DNA of 32,341 nucleotides from Spirochaetales bacterium Spiro_09 (GTDB lineage Bacteria; Spirochaetota; Spirochaetia; Treponematales; Treponemataceae). The translations under genes and the position numbers were made by a program. Positions 1 to 6,997 of the stretch are shown here, piece by piece (the first letter of the stretch is position 1; every line of letters begins with the position of its first letter). Under the pieces are notes generated by a model that saw only the letters and a program-made list of their open reading frames with translations, did no database searches and was not told the DNA's origin. Where the stretch lies: positions 1 to 32,341 of the forward strand of contig LVBK01000040.1 in assembly GCA_001604385.1 (NCBI GenBank), read 5' to 3'.

Positions 1-47
1 GACATGTACGGCATATCACCGTATCTTTAACTGGTTATGGGGATTTT

Positions 48-77
48 TTGGTTATTTTTCCCTGTTTTTCATATTTT
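48..77 (+). promoter_or_regulatory. Possible promoter of the dapB-like gene
   Basis: TTGGTT at 48-53 and TATTTT at 72-77 are separated by 18 nt, upstream of a Shine-Dalgarno-like GAGAGG at 85-90. The match to sigma-70 consensus is modest and the surrounding DNA is AT-rich, so this is tentative. Confidence 0.3.
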
Positions 78-97
78 AGAATTAGAGAGGTAGATTA

Positions 98-874
98 TTG
101 AAGGTAGGATTATTCGGTTTTGGGCGTACCGGCAGGCAGGTTGCTGAAGAGATTATCAGCGATCCGGCTTGTAACCTGACGTGGGTGGTCAGACAATCGC
201 AAGAGACTCATCACGAGTACGCAAGCGATTTTTTGGGGTATCCGCATAACAGACAAGGCTATTTCTTCTGCGTCGATGAGGTAAAGGATCCTGATTTTTT
301 CAGGAATAACCCGGTAGACGTCATTATTGATTTTTCTTCGACACAGGCACTATATGAATACGCCCATGCGGCAGATGAGGGTATTCATATCGTATCGGCT
401 ATTTCACATTACGAGTCAGCCGAGATTGATTTTCTGAAAAAAATGGCCGAAAAGACGGCCGTACTTTACTCGGCGAATATTACGCTGGGCATCAATTTTT
501 TGCTTGTTGCGTCTCAAATTCTGCAACAAATTGTTCCGAATGCAGATATCGAAATAATTGAAGAGCATTTTCGCCTGAAAAAGGGGAAATCGGGTTCAGC
601 CCTGAAAATTGCCGAGAAACTTGGTCTTGATCCGGTTAATCACATCAACTCCATACGTGTCGGGGGGATAGTTGGTAAACATGAAGTAGTTTTTGGCCTT
701 CCCAATCAAACCATTCGCATAGCGCACGAAGCGATAAACCGCCGTGCCTTCGGTGCTGGCGCCCTGTTTGCGGCCCGTTCGCTCAAGGGTAAACCGGCCG
801 GCTTTTATACTATGGAACAATTGATGAGAGCCGCGTTTATCGAGAAAATTGCTGTCAGTGATATTCTTGTCTGA
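98..874 (+). CDS. dapB: DapB-family (4-hydroxy-tetrahydrodipicolinate reductase-like) protein with altered active site
   Basis: The 258-residue protein has the DapB fold order. An N-terminal Rossmann motif (GLFGFGRTG, 4-12) is followed by the DFSS strand near 78-81, SANITLGINFLL near 125-136, and the C-terminal VGGIVGKHEVVFG stretch (188-200). DapB reduces 4-hydroxy-tetrahydrodipicolinate in the diaminopimelate/lysine pathway. The start is TTG at 98, with GAGAGG seven bases upstream. The family signature H-x3-K-x-D-x-P-S-G-T-A is only partly kept. H157 and K161 are present, but the following loop reads GKSGSA, one residue short and without the Asp. The nucleotide-binding GTTG is replaced by SAISHY (100-105). 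It could be a genuine divergent DapB or a paralogue with another substrate. The family assignment is firm but the exact reaction is not. Confidence 0.75.
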   Translation: MKVGLFGFGRTGRQVAEEIISDPACNLTWVVRQSQETHHEYASDFLGYPHNRQGYFFCVDEVKDPDFFRNNPVDVIIDFSSTQALYEYAHAADEGIHIVSAISHYESAEIDFLKKMAEKTAVLYSANITLGINFLLVASQILQQIVPNADIEIIEEHFRLKKGKSGSALKIAEKLGLDPVNHINSIRVGGIVGKHEVVFGLPNQTIRIAHEAINRRAFGAGALFAARSLKGKPAGFYTMEQLMRAAFIEKIAVSDILV

Positions 875-899
875 CACCCGGGATACACTGTTATTCATG

Positions 900-936
900 A
901 AGCGATACTGCATATTCTGCAGTATCGCTTTTTTTT
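900..936 (+). terminator. Intrinsic terminator after dapB
   Basis: A perfect 12-bp stem (900-911 pairing with 919-930) with a 7-nt loop runs directly into eight T residues (929-936). It lies 25 bases after the dapB-like stop codon. Confidence 0.92.
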
Positions 937-937
937 A

Positions 938-966
938 TTGACAGCCCTCACGAGCAGGTTTACCAT
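938..966 (+). promoter_or_regulatory. Promoter of the TetR-family gene
   Basis: A perfect TTGACA at 938-943 is followed after 17 nt by TACCAT at 961-966 (four of six -10 positions). It begins just after the dapB terminator. The predicted start point falls on the palindrome at 972-985, and the untranslated leader would be about 90 nt. Confidence 0.6.
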
Positions 967-971
967 AAAAA

Positions 972-1004
972 ACCGACCGGTCAGTCGCCGACCCGCTGGT
1001 CGGT
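972..1004. promoter_or_regulatory. Candidate TetR operator pair
   Basis: ACCGACCGGTCAGT at 972-985 is a near-perfect 14-bp palindrome. A second inverted pair, CCGACC at 988-993 and GGTCGG at 998-1003, follows. ACCGACCGGTCGGT-like sites are typical TetR-family operators. The position at and just after the predicted transcription start of the TetR gene suggests autorepression, which is inferred. Confidence 0.6.
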
Positions 1005-1062
1005 ACTGCGGTGAGAGCCTGGTAACTACCTGTTTCGTGATGTCCAGACCCCGGGGAATGCG

Positions 1063-1698
1063 ATGAAAGATACTTTTTTCAAACTGTCCGCTGAAAAAAA
1101 AGAACGGGTACTTGACGCCGTCCTTGAGGAATTTTCCCGTACCGGATTCGAAAAGACCAGTCTTGATGCAATAATCATGCGTGCGGGAATATCGAAGGGC
1201 GGTTTGTATGAATACATTGAATCCAAGGAAGATCTGTTCGGGTTTGCCCTGGAGTATGCGTATGAACAAATGTTCGGCTATATAACGGACCATATTACCC
1301 CGCAATTGCTTCCTTCCGATGCGGTTGAACGTACCCGGAGCATTGCAACTATTGCCGTTGATTTTTTTCTTGAAAAACCCTTCCTTATCTCCTTTCTGGC
1401 ACGGTCTTCACGCCTTGATCACCCGGTAGTGTCGCATCTTGCCGAACAGGCGTTTACCCGCTATTTCAACCGTTTATACGAGGGTTCAGATTTTTCGGCC
1501 ATGCAGTACAGTCCCGACAAGGTCATTTCCCTGCTGGGTTGGCTTTTGGTCAAAACACGCAATGACTTTATTGCGAACATGCCGACCGGGAGTGAGGGTG
1601 ACAGAGAGGCCTGTAAGGATGCCTATCTTGCTGAATGGGATTTCTTCCTGGGAGTCCTTTCGACAGGATTGTATCGTACTGGCCGAAACGACGGTTAG
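1063..1698 (+). CDS. TetR/AcrR-family transcriptional regulator
   Basis: The 211-residue protein has the classic TetR N-terminal helix-turn-helix at about residues 10-55: KKERVLDAVLEEFSRTGFEKTS, then IIMRAGISKGGLYEYIESKEDL. The remaining roughly 150 residues form the variable helical ligand and dimerisation domain. TetR proteins usually repress nearby promoters until a small molecule binds. The ATG at 1063 has only a weak purine stretch (GGGG near 1053), but the HTH begins at the expected distance from it. The gene has its own promoter with an overlapping palindrome and lies about 100 bases upstream of the symporter pair, which makes those genes candidate targets. The ligand cannot be deduced. 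Confidence 0.93.
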   Translation: MKDTFFKLSAEKKERVLDAVLEEFSRTGFEKTSLDAIIMRAGISKGGLYEYIESKEDLFGFALEYAYEQMFGYITDHITPQLLPSDAVERTRSIATIAVDFFLEKPFLISFLARSSRLDHPVVSHLAEQAFTRYFNRLYEGSDFSAMQYSPDKVISLLGWLLVKTRNDFIANMPTGSEGDREACKDAYLAEWDFFLGVLSTGLYRTGRNDG

Positions 1699-1745
1699 TT
1701 TTATCAGTTTTTTGCTGTTAACGGCTGACAATAGTGAGAATGTAT

Positions 1746-1774
1746 TTGAAAGACCTAGGTGGCTTTCATATATA
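1746..1774 (+). promoter_or_regulatory. Promoter of the symporter operon with internal inverted repeat
   Basis: TTGAAA (1746-1751), a 17-nt spacer and TATATA (1769-1774) form a good sigma-70-like promoter. The spacer contains the inverted repeat TGAAAG (1747-1752) / CTTTCA (1763-1768) and the perfect 8-bp palindrome ACCTAGGT (1753-1760). A repressor bound there would block RNA polymerase. A strong AGAGGAG Shine-Dalgarno follows at 1783-1789. Confidence 0.6.
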
Positions 1775-1797
1775 GTGCGAAAAGAGGAGCGATAGAT

Positions 1798-1983
1798 ATG
1801 TTTGGATTCGGTGATTTTTGGGTGTTTTCGGGTTATGCCCTGACACTCGCTGCCATGCTGCTGTGCGTGGTGTATGGGATCCTCAACTGGAATAAGCCCC
1901 GTGAGGATATCGGTGAAGAGATTCGTGAGGAAGCAGAGTGGGAGTCCCGTGATCCCGAACTGACCGAAGGGGATGTCAAATGA
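1798..1983 (+). CDS. Small single-pass membrane protein, symporter accessory type
   Basis: This 61-residue protein has one hydrophobic segment (about residues 8-29) followed by an acidic, Glu-rich cytoplasmic-looking tail. The ATG at 1798 is chosen over an in-frame upstream ATG at 1759 because AGAGGAG lies eight bases before it, and 1759 would fall inside the predicted promoter. The stop overlaps the next start as ATGA (1980-1983), so the two genes are translationally coupled. Short one-TM proteins directly preceding sodium:solute symporters are a known arrangement (symporter small accessory protein). By position and shape it probably assists assembly or stability of the transporter. No enzymatic motif is present. 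Confidence 0.82.
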   Translation: MFGFGDFWVFSGYALTLAAMLLCVVYGILNWNKPREDIGEEIREEAEWESRDPELTEGDVK

Positions 1984-3584
1984 ATATGTTTCTTCTGTCG
2001 CTTGTCATTATTCTGTATCTGATTATTACCGGAATTCTGGGTTTTATCGGCTTCAAGTCAACAAAGAACTCGACCGATTATCTGCTTGCCGGTCGAAAAA
2101 TGCACCCCCTGATTATGGCGCTTTCCTACGGGGCAACCTTTATCTCAACTTCTGCTATTATCGGTTTTGGTGGAGCTGCCGCTGTCTACGGTATGGGAAT
2201 TATCTGGTTGACGTTCCTGAATATCTTCGCGGGTATTTTTCTGGCCTTCGTGCTCTTTGGCCGGAAAACCCGAAAAATGGGGCATAATCTTGATGCGCAT
2301 ACCTTCCCGGAATTATTGGGAAAACGCTATGATTCCCGCTTCTTGCAGACGGCGGGTGGTTCCCTCATATTCCTTGCCATGCCCCTGTATGCGGGATCGG
2401 TCATAATCGGTGGTGTGCAGTTTGTCTCTCAAACCCTGAAAATCAACTATGAGGTTGCGCTCCTTTTCTTCGTTGCCGTAGTTGCTCTCTATGTAGTCAT
2501 GGGCGGTATGCGTGGCGTCATGTACACCGATGCCTTCCAGGGCACCCTGATGTTCCTGGGTATGGTGTTTTTGCTTGGGTATACCTACTACATCCTGGGT
2601 GGACCGGCCAAGGCTCATCAGTCACTCACCGACATGGCCCCGATAGCGAAAGAGGTGTTCGGCGCGAACGGACATCAGGGCTGGACCGCGATGCCGAAGG
2701 CCTTTTCCCCGTATTGGTGGCAGCTTGTGTCCACAATCGTTCTCGGTGTCGGTATCGGCGTACTCGCCCAGCCGCAACTGACGGTCAGGTTCATGACCGT
2801 TCGAAGCGGACACGAACTGAACCGGGCCGTGCTGGTCGGAGGTATTTTCATCGCGGCGATGACCGGAGTCGCCTTTACGGTCGGGGCGTTATCAAACGTG
2901 TTTTTTATGGAAAACGGCGGTCAGATAGCGCTTATTGCCGGAGGGAAAAAAACGGACAGCATTATTCCGCTTTTTATTGACAAGGCTCTGCCCGGATGGT
3001 TTATAGCCTTTTTCTTTGTCACCCTTCTGGCAGCAGCCATGTCGACGCTCAGTTCCCAGTTTCACTCCATGGGAACCGCCATCGGTCGTGACGTTATCGA
3101 GCAGGGCTTGAAAATAAAGCCGAAAAATGCGGTCGCGGTAAACCGCATTGCGATGGGAACCGGAATTCTTCTGTCTACGGTCATAGCTTATGCGCTACCC
3201 AAATTCTATGCGGGAGGCACCGCCATTATCGCGACCGGTACCGCCATCTTTTTTGGTCTGTGTGCCGCCTCCTTCTTGCCGGCCTATGTGGGCGCCCTCT
3301 ATCTGAAACGGGCTTCCCGGGAGGCCGCAGTGGCCTGTTTTATGACCGGTGTCGGGGTGACCCTTTTCTGGCTTTTCTTTGTGCATGCCAAAGAGTCAGC
3401 GCCGCTTGGTCTGTGCAAGGCCTTGTTCGGAAAACCGACTCTGTTTCCTTCTCTGGCGAATGTGGACCCCATTGTAGTGTCCTTGCCCCTGTCAACGCTC
3501 GTGTATAGTGTAACGAATCTGTTTACCGCTCCGGTGCGTGCCGAGGTGGTGGAAAAAGCATTCAGGGGAACGAAAAATGCTTGA
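1980..3584 (+). CDS. Sodium:solute symporter (SSS family)
   Basis: The 534-residue polytopic membrane protein has about 13 hydrophobic segments. The SSS N-terminal signature is clear: STDYLLAGRKMHPLIMALSYGA (residues 31-52) followed by TFISTSAIIGFGGAAAVYG. Related landmarks are YVVMGGMRGVMYTDAFQG, LAQPQLTVRFM and LAAAMSTLSSQFHSMGTAIGRD. The family couples sodium entry to uptake of substrates such as proline, pantothenate, sugars or monocarboxylates. The sequence does not tell which; the overall look is PanF/PutP-like. It starts at 1980, overlapping the small accessory gene by four bases; an alternative ATG lies at 1986. Its stop codon overlaps the -35 hexamer of the ilv leader promoter. Confidence 0.93.
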   Translation: MNMFLLSLVIILYLIITGILGFIGFKSTKNSTDYLLAGRKMHPLIMALSYGATFISTSAIIGFGGAAAVYGMGIIWLTFLNIFAGIFLAFVLFGRKTRKMGHNLDAHTFPELLGKRYDSRFLQTAGGSLIFLAMPLYAGSVIIGGVQFVSQTLKINYEVALLFFVAVVALYVVMGGMRGVMYTDAFQGTLMFLGMVFLLGYTYYILGGPAKAHQSLTDMAPIAKEVFGANGHQGWTAMPKAFSPYWWQLVSTIVLGVGIGVLAQPQLTVRFMTVRSGHELNRAVLVGGIFIAAMTGVAFTVGALSNVFFMENGGQIALIAGGKKTDSIIPLFIDKALPGWFIAFFFVTLLAAAMSTLSSQFHSMGTAIGRDVIEQGLKIKPKNAVAVNRIAMGTGILLSTVIAYALPKFYAGGTAIIATGTAIFFGLCAASFLPAYVGALYLKRASREAAVACFMTGVGVTLFWLFFVHAKESAPLGLCKALFGKPTLFPSLANVDPIVVSLPLSTLVYSVTNLFTAPVRAEVVEKAFRGTKNA

Positions 3585-3609
3585 CAGTATGCATAAATAT
3601 ACGTAATAT
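3581..3609 (+). promoter_or_regulatory. Promoter of the ilvB leader
   Basis: A perfect TTGACA (3581-3586) is followed after exactly 17 nt by TAATAT (3604-3609). Transcription would start close to 3616, the first base of the leader-peptide ATG. The -35 overlaps the symporter stop codon. Confidence 0.75.
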
Positions 3610-3615
3610 GTGAAT

Positions 3616-3702
3616 ATGAATACAGTATTTGCGCTTGTAACAGTCGTCCTTCTCGTCGTCGTAGTCGTTACCGACAAAGATAGGTGTCTGTCGCAGGCGT
3701 AA
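3616..3702 (+). CDS. Val/Leu-rich ilvB leader peptide
   Basis: A 28-codon frame runs from ATG 3616 to TAA 3700. It contains nine Val and four Leu codons, including five Val in a row at codons 14-18. The composition closely resembles the E. coli ivbL leader peptide, which senses charged tRNA-Val and tRNA-Leu to control ilvBN. Its stop codon lies 21 bases before a strong intrinsic terminator and about 100 bases before ilvB. No Shine-Dalgarno precedes the ATG, and the promoter -10 ends six bases upstream, so translation is probably from a leaderless transcript. An in-frame GTG lies at 3610. That the frame is a regulatory leader is an inference from composition and position, but a strong one. Confidence 0.75.
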   Translation: MNTVFALVTVVLLVVVVVTDKDRCLSQA

Positions 3703-3722
3703 TCGTTACTAACGTATACGTA

Positions 3723-3752
3723 CCCTCCGGCAGAGCCGGAGGGTTTTTTTTT
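3723..3752 (+). terminator. Attenuator terminator upstream of ilvB
   Basis: A perfect 9-bp GC-rich stem (3723-3731 with 3735-3743), a 3-nt loop and nine T residues (3744-3752) form a strong intrinsic terminator. It sits between the leader peptide and ilvB, on the same transcript. I could not find a convincing antiterminator pairing to its 5' arm by eye. The inverted repeat CGTTA-C-TAACG (3704-3714) and the palindrome ACGTATACGT (3712-3721) lie just before it and may take part in the switch. Confidence 0.88.
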
Positions 3753-3801
3753 CCCCGGAACCGCTTTTGCGCATTCGGGGTGACATGAGGAGGTGAATAT
3801 A

Positions 3802-5583
3802 ATGATAGAAGCAACCGGCGCACAAATTGTGGTGAAGCTCCTTGAGCGGCAGGGCATTGAAACCGTTTCGGGCATACCGGGAGGATCGGTGTTGCCCCTG
3901 TATGATGAAATTGCGAAAAGCAATTTGAAGCATATTCTTGTTCGCCATGAACAGGGAGGCGGTTTTCTCGCGCAGGGCATGGCGAGGTCAACGGGAAAGA
4001 CGGCCGTGTGTATCGCAACCAGCGGTCCCGGCGCCATGAATCTGTTGACGGCAATTGCCGATGCACGGTGCGACTCAATCCCCCTGGTCGCGATTACCGG
4101 CCAGGTAAATACGTATTTGATCGGGACTGATGCCTTTCAGGAAGCCGATACCTTCAGTCTGTCTTTTCCGATAACAAAACACAGTGTTATGGTTTCTTCC
4201 GCGGCGGAACTTTTGACCGTAATTCCCCGCGCCTTCGAGCTTGCCGCCTCGGGCCGGCCCGGCCCGGTACTGATCGACATTCCCCGCAATATTCAGCTTG
4301 AAAAGGTATCCTTTGAAGCCTGGCCCGAGCCCGGCCGGCCCTCGAAACGGGAGTCCCGTTTTCATGCCGATGCGGAAACATTCAGCCGATCCCTCGCAGA
4401 GGCCGCGGCGATTCTTGCGGCAGCAGAGCGGCCCGTGCTCTATGCAGGCGGCGGATGCAACAGCCCGGAAGCGGCACGCGGGATCGAAACGCTCCGTAAC
4501 GCGTATCCGGTTCCGGTTGTCACGACGCTCATGGGTATCGGCGTTGTCGATACAACCGCTCCCGATGCGCTGGGCATGGTCGGCATGCACGGAAGCCAGG
4601 CAGCGAACCGGGCCATGCACGACTCCGATGTGGTACTTGCAGCGGGTGCTCGCTTCGATGACCGGGCTACCGGAGTTATCAAGCAGTTTTGTCCCGATGC
4701 GCGCATTATCCACATTGATATAGACGCGGCAGAAATCAATAAAATATTGCCGGCCCTCGTGCCGGTCGTTGCCGATGTCGAGTCAGCCCTTCCGGTAATT
4801 GCCCAGCTTCTTCGCGAAATGGCCGGTTCGACAAAGCAAATTCTGGCTGCGGAAGAAAAACGGCGTCAGTGGCTTCAGTCCCTGTGCGATATGAAAGCAC
4901 AATGGCAGACGCAGGATCGTGCGCGCGGCGAAACCAACGAACGAACTCGAAATACGATTGACCCGGGCCTATTTATCGCTTCAATTCCGGCCTGTGCGCA
5001 GTCCGCAGGCTGCGACAGCGACTCCCTCATTGTTGCCACCGATGTCGGCCAGCATCAAATGTGGACAGCCCAGTATTATCCCTTTTTCAGGACCCGCCAA
5101 TTCCTGACCTCGGGTTCGCTCGGTACGATGGGCTTTGGCCTTCCTGTTGCGATTGGCGCAGCGGTTGCGAACCCCGGAAAACGCGTTATCTGTTTTTCAG
5201 GTGACGGTTCGATCATGATGAATATCCAGGAAATGGCGACGCTTGCCGAATTGGGTCTTGACGTGACGGTTATTGTTCTCGATAACGGCGTGCTCGGCAT
5301 GGTACGGCAGCAACAAAGTTTTTTGTTTCAGAATACCTTTTCCGCGAGCGTATTTTCCCGGCCGCCAGATCTATTGCAGATCGCTTCCGGTTTCGGCATA
5401 CCCTCGGTCAACGCGGGAACTCCCGGTTGGGAACAGCATGCCTTTGGCGGAAAAGGTCCGCGCTTGGTTCGGGTACCGATTTTGGCGGACGAGATGGTGT
5501 ATCCCTTTGTTCCGGCCGGGAAGGCTAATGTTGATGCGATTACCTCGGAATCCGTTACGGCGGTTTCTTCCGTTCGTGCATAG
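3802..5583 (+). CDS. ilvB: Acetolactate synthase large (catalytic) subunit
   Basis: This 593-residue thiamine-diphosphate enzyme makes acetolactate or acetohydroxybutyrate, the first common step of Val, Leu and Ile synthesis. The catalytic Glu is E50 in VRHEQGGG. It is followed by [19 protein letters not shown] and GTDAFQEAD, typical of this enzyme within the ThDP family. The FAD-region RFDDRATG and the ThDP motif GDGS (467-470) with [12 protein letters not shown] are also present. The ATG at 3802 is preferred to the in-frame GTG at 3793 because it follows GAGGAGGTGA (3787-3796) at normal spacing. No regulatory small subunit (ilvN/ilvH) follows; the next gene is engB behind several hairpins. 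Expression is probably attenuated through the upstream Val/Leu leader. Confidence 0.93.
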   Translation: MIEATGAQIVVKLLERQGIETVSGIPGGSVLPLYDEIAKSNLKHILVRHEQGGGFLAQGMARSTGKTAVCIATSGPGAMNLLTAIADARCDSIPLVAITGQVNTYLIGTDAFQEADTFSLSFPITKHSVMVSSAAELLTVIPRAFELAASGRPGPVLIDIPRNIQLEKVSFEAWPEPGRPSKRESRFHADAETFSRSLAEAAAILAAAERPVLYAGGGCNSPEAARGIETLRNAYPVPVVTTLMGIGVVDTTAPDALGMVGMHGSQAANRAMHDSDVVLAAGARFDDRATGVIKQFCPDARIIHIDIDAAEINKILPALVPVVADVESALPVIAQLLREMAGSTKQILAAEEKRRQWLQSLCDMKAQWQTQDRARGETNERTRNTIDPGLFIASIPACAQSAGCDSDSLIVATDVGQHQMWTAQYYPFFRTRQFLTSGSLGTMGFGLPVAIGAAVANPGKRVICFSGDGSIMMNIQEMATLAELGLDVTVIVLDNGVLGMVRQQQSFLFQNTFSASVFSRPPDLLQIASGFGIPSVNAGTPGWEQHAFGGKGPRLVRVPILADEMVYPFVPAGKANVDAITSESVTAVSSVRA

Positions 5584-5603
5584 AGAACGCCCTTGCGATG
5601 GCA

Positions 5604-5679
5604 GCCGGATTGCCCCGGCAATCCGGCCTGGCGGCGGCTCCGCCGTCCCGGACGCTGACCCCGTGCCGGGGTCAGCGTC
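5604..5679. repeat. Three consecutive GC-rich hairpins
   Basis: Three perfect inverted repeats stand side by side between ilvB and engB: 5604-5614 with 5617-5627 (11 bp), 5632-5637 with 5640-5645 (6 bp) and 5651-5662 with 5668-5679 (12 bp). None is followed immediately by a T run; a weaker T6 lies near 5707-5712. They could end the ilvB transcript, protect its 3' end, or belong to a dispersed intergenic repeat family. The window alone cannot decide. Confidence 0.7.
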
Positions 5680-5739
5680 TTCAGCCCCCGTGGCCCGTTC
5701 TGCCTCTTTTTTCCTTCTTCGTTCCTGTATGTACCACTC

Positions 5740-5768
5740 TTCCCACTTTGCCCCACGCAGGGTATACT
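5740..5768 (+). promoter_or_regulatory. Promoter of engB, probably leaderless
   Basis: TTCCCA (5740-5745), 17 nt, then TATACT (5763-5768), which ends seven bases before the engB ATG at 5776. There is no Shine-Dalgarno between them, so the transcript would begin at or next to the start codon. Confidence 0.6.
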
Positions 5769-5775
5769 TTCGTCC

Positions 5776-6366
5776 ATGTTAAAGATTACCAGCGCCGAAT
5801 TCGTAAAGGGCGCGACCGGTGTTTCCGGCTATCCTTCGCTCGATGTTCCGGAGTTTGCGTTTTTTGGCCGGTCAAATGCGGGAAAGTCCTCGCTCATCAA
5901 TATGATGGTAAACCGAAAGTCGTTGGTCAAAACCGGTTCATTGCCGGGAATGACCCGCATGATCAATTTTTTTCTGATAAACAAGGCATTTTGCCTGGCG
6001 GACCTTCCCGGTTACGGCTATGCCCGCCGCTCGGCAAAGGAAAACGAATCGTTTGATCGCATGCTCGCGGAGTATGCGTCCTCGCGCAGGCAGCTGCGAA
6101 CCCTGTTTTTTTTGATCGATATGCGACGGGAACCCGGCGAGGCTGAAAAAAAAACTGTTGAATGGTTTGAAAGTCTCGAGCGGGAAGTGGTGATTATCGG
6201 CACAAAGGCCGACAAGCTCGGCATGAATGACCGGCGTACGGTTATCAAAAAGTGGTCCGTCTTTTTCAACCGCGCCCCGGACATGATTCCGGTTACCTCG
6301 TCCCTGAAAAAGGACGGGCGGGATGTCCTGTTGCGCCTGATCAGCGAGCGGCTTGCGCTCTCCTGA
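5776..6366 (+). CDS. engB: Ribosome biogenesis GTPase EngB/YsxC
   Basis: This 196-residue TRAFAC-class GTPase has all G motifs: G1 GRSNAGKSS (31-39), G2 Thr within LPGMTR (T60), G3 DLPG (76-79), G4 TKAD (143-146) and G5 SSL (175-177). The length and the short N-terminal extension before the G domain match EngB (YihA/YsxC), which acts in late large-subunit ribosome assembly and is usually essential. The promoter -10 ends seven bases before the ATG and no ribosome-binding site is visible, suggesting a leaderless mRNA. The gene runs convergently into the P-II-like gene, with a shared hairpin in the 19-base gap. Confidence 0.95.
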   Translation: MLKITSAEFVKGATGVSGYPSLDVPEFAFFGRSNAGKSSLINMMVNRKSLVKTGSLPGMTRMINFFLINKAFCLADLPGYGYARRSAKENESFDRMLAEYASSRRQLRTLFFLIDMRREPGEAEKKTVEWFESLEREVVIIGTKADKLGMNDRRTVIKKWSVFFNRAPDMIPVTSSLKKDGRDVLLRLISERLALS

Positions 6367-6376
6367 CGGACAGCCC

Positions 6377-6398
6377 GTTGGGTGGCTAGCCTCCCAAC
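6377..6398. terminator. Bidirectional hairpin between convergent genes
   Basis: GTTGGG (6377-6382) pairs with CCCAAC (6393-6398) around GGCTAGCC (6384-6391), with one T-T mismatch. It overlaps the 3' end of the minus-strand P-II gene and follows the engB stop by ten bases. It lacks a strong T run, so termination strength is uncertain. Confidence 0.45.
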
Positions 6399-6997
6399 AC
6401 GCTGAACCGGCTAACCGGAGTGGTGAACAGTATTCCCATGCCCGCTTCCTTGAGGCAGGGAAGGCTTTGAATGGCCTGTTCGATCGCGGGAACCGTGGAT
6501 GTCTCGGCAAGTATGAGAATTTCCTCTTTTTCGGGAACAATCGTTACGCCGAAAAACTTTGCGTCGCCGGTGGTTCCCGTTCCCCGCGCATGTACGATGG
6601 TGCCGCCGCGCGCCCCGGCTTTTCTGGCCGCATCCATAATATCGTCAGCGTACCCCCGATTTGAAATAATCGTGATCAGTTCGTGCGTCGTGCGTTCATT
6701 CATATGGGAACCTCCGTGTAAGGGTATGGTATAGCAAATGCCCCTGTTTTTTTTGGTGAAGAGCTGGCTCGTGCACAGTGCTGCCCAGACGGACTCGTAT
6801 TCTTCGGCCGTCACCAGCGTGACAAGAATGTCCTTTTCAACGTCGGAAAGCGCCAGGAGCCGCAACAGGCCCTGATGCGCGCTTCCCCTGCCGACCAGTA
6901 TCGTTCCCCCGCGCGCTCCGGCCTCCCTGGTTTGGGCGGCCAGTTTTTCTCCGATACCGTGGTTGACGATGGTATTGATCTGATACCGGTATGTCAT
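6386..6997 (-). CDS. Tandem-duplicated P-II-like protein
   Basis: The 203-residue protein consists of two P-II-like (GlnB-fold) domains. Residues 1-95 and 99-203 each carry the block AGARGGTI followed by an R-G-rich turn (26-38 and 127-139). The second has HARGTGTTGDAKFFG and PEKEEILILAE, as in short-T-loop P-II relatives. The uridylylated Tyr loop of classical GlnB is absent, so it is not an ordinary nitrogen regulator. The ATG at 6997 has an excellent AAGGAGGT site and overlaps the stop of the DUF1538 gene as ATGA. P-II proteins often bind nucleotides and gate transporters, so the likely partner is the adjacent membrane protein. The ligand is unknown. An internal Shine-Dalgarno and ATG at 6703 could make the second domain alone. 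Confidence 0.8.
   Translation of the reverse strand: MTYRYQINTIVNHGIGEKLAAQTREAGARGGTILVGRGSAHQGLLRLLALSDVEKDILVTLVTAEEYESVWAALCTSQLFTKKNRGICYTIPLHGGSHMNERTTHELITIISNRGYADDIMDAARKAGARGGTIVHARGTGTTGDAKFFGVTIVPEKEEILILAETSTVPAIEQAIQSLPCLKEAGMGILFTTPVSRFSVLGG

Noticed and set aside
4075-4713. Open frame antisense to ilvB (212 codons)
   Set aside because: It lies entirely within ilvB, is rich in Arg, Gly and Ala as expected of an antisense shadow, and has no start signal.
5604-5679. Insertion-sequence ends or an integron attC site
   Set aside because: No transposase or integrase, no flanking direct repeats, and the hairpins do not share arms with one another.
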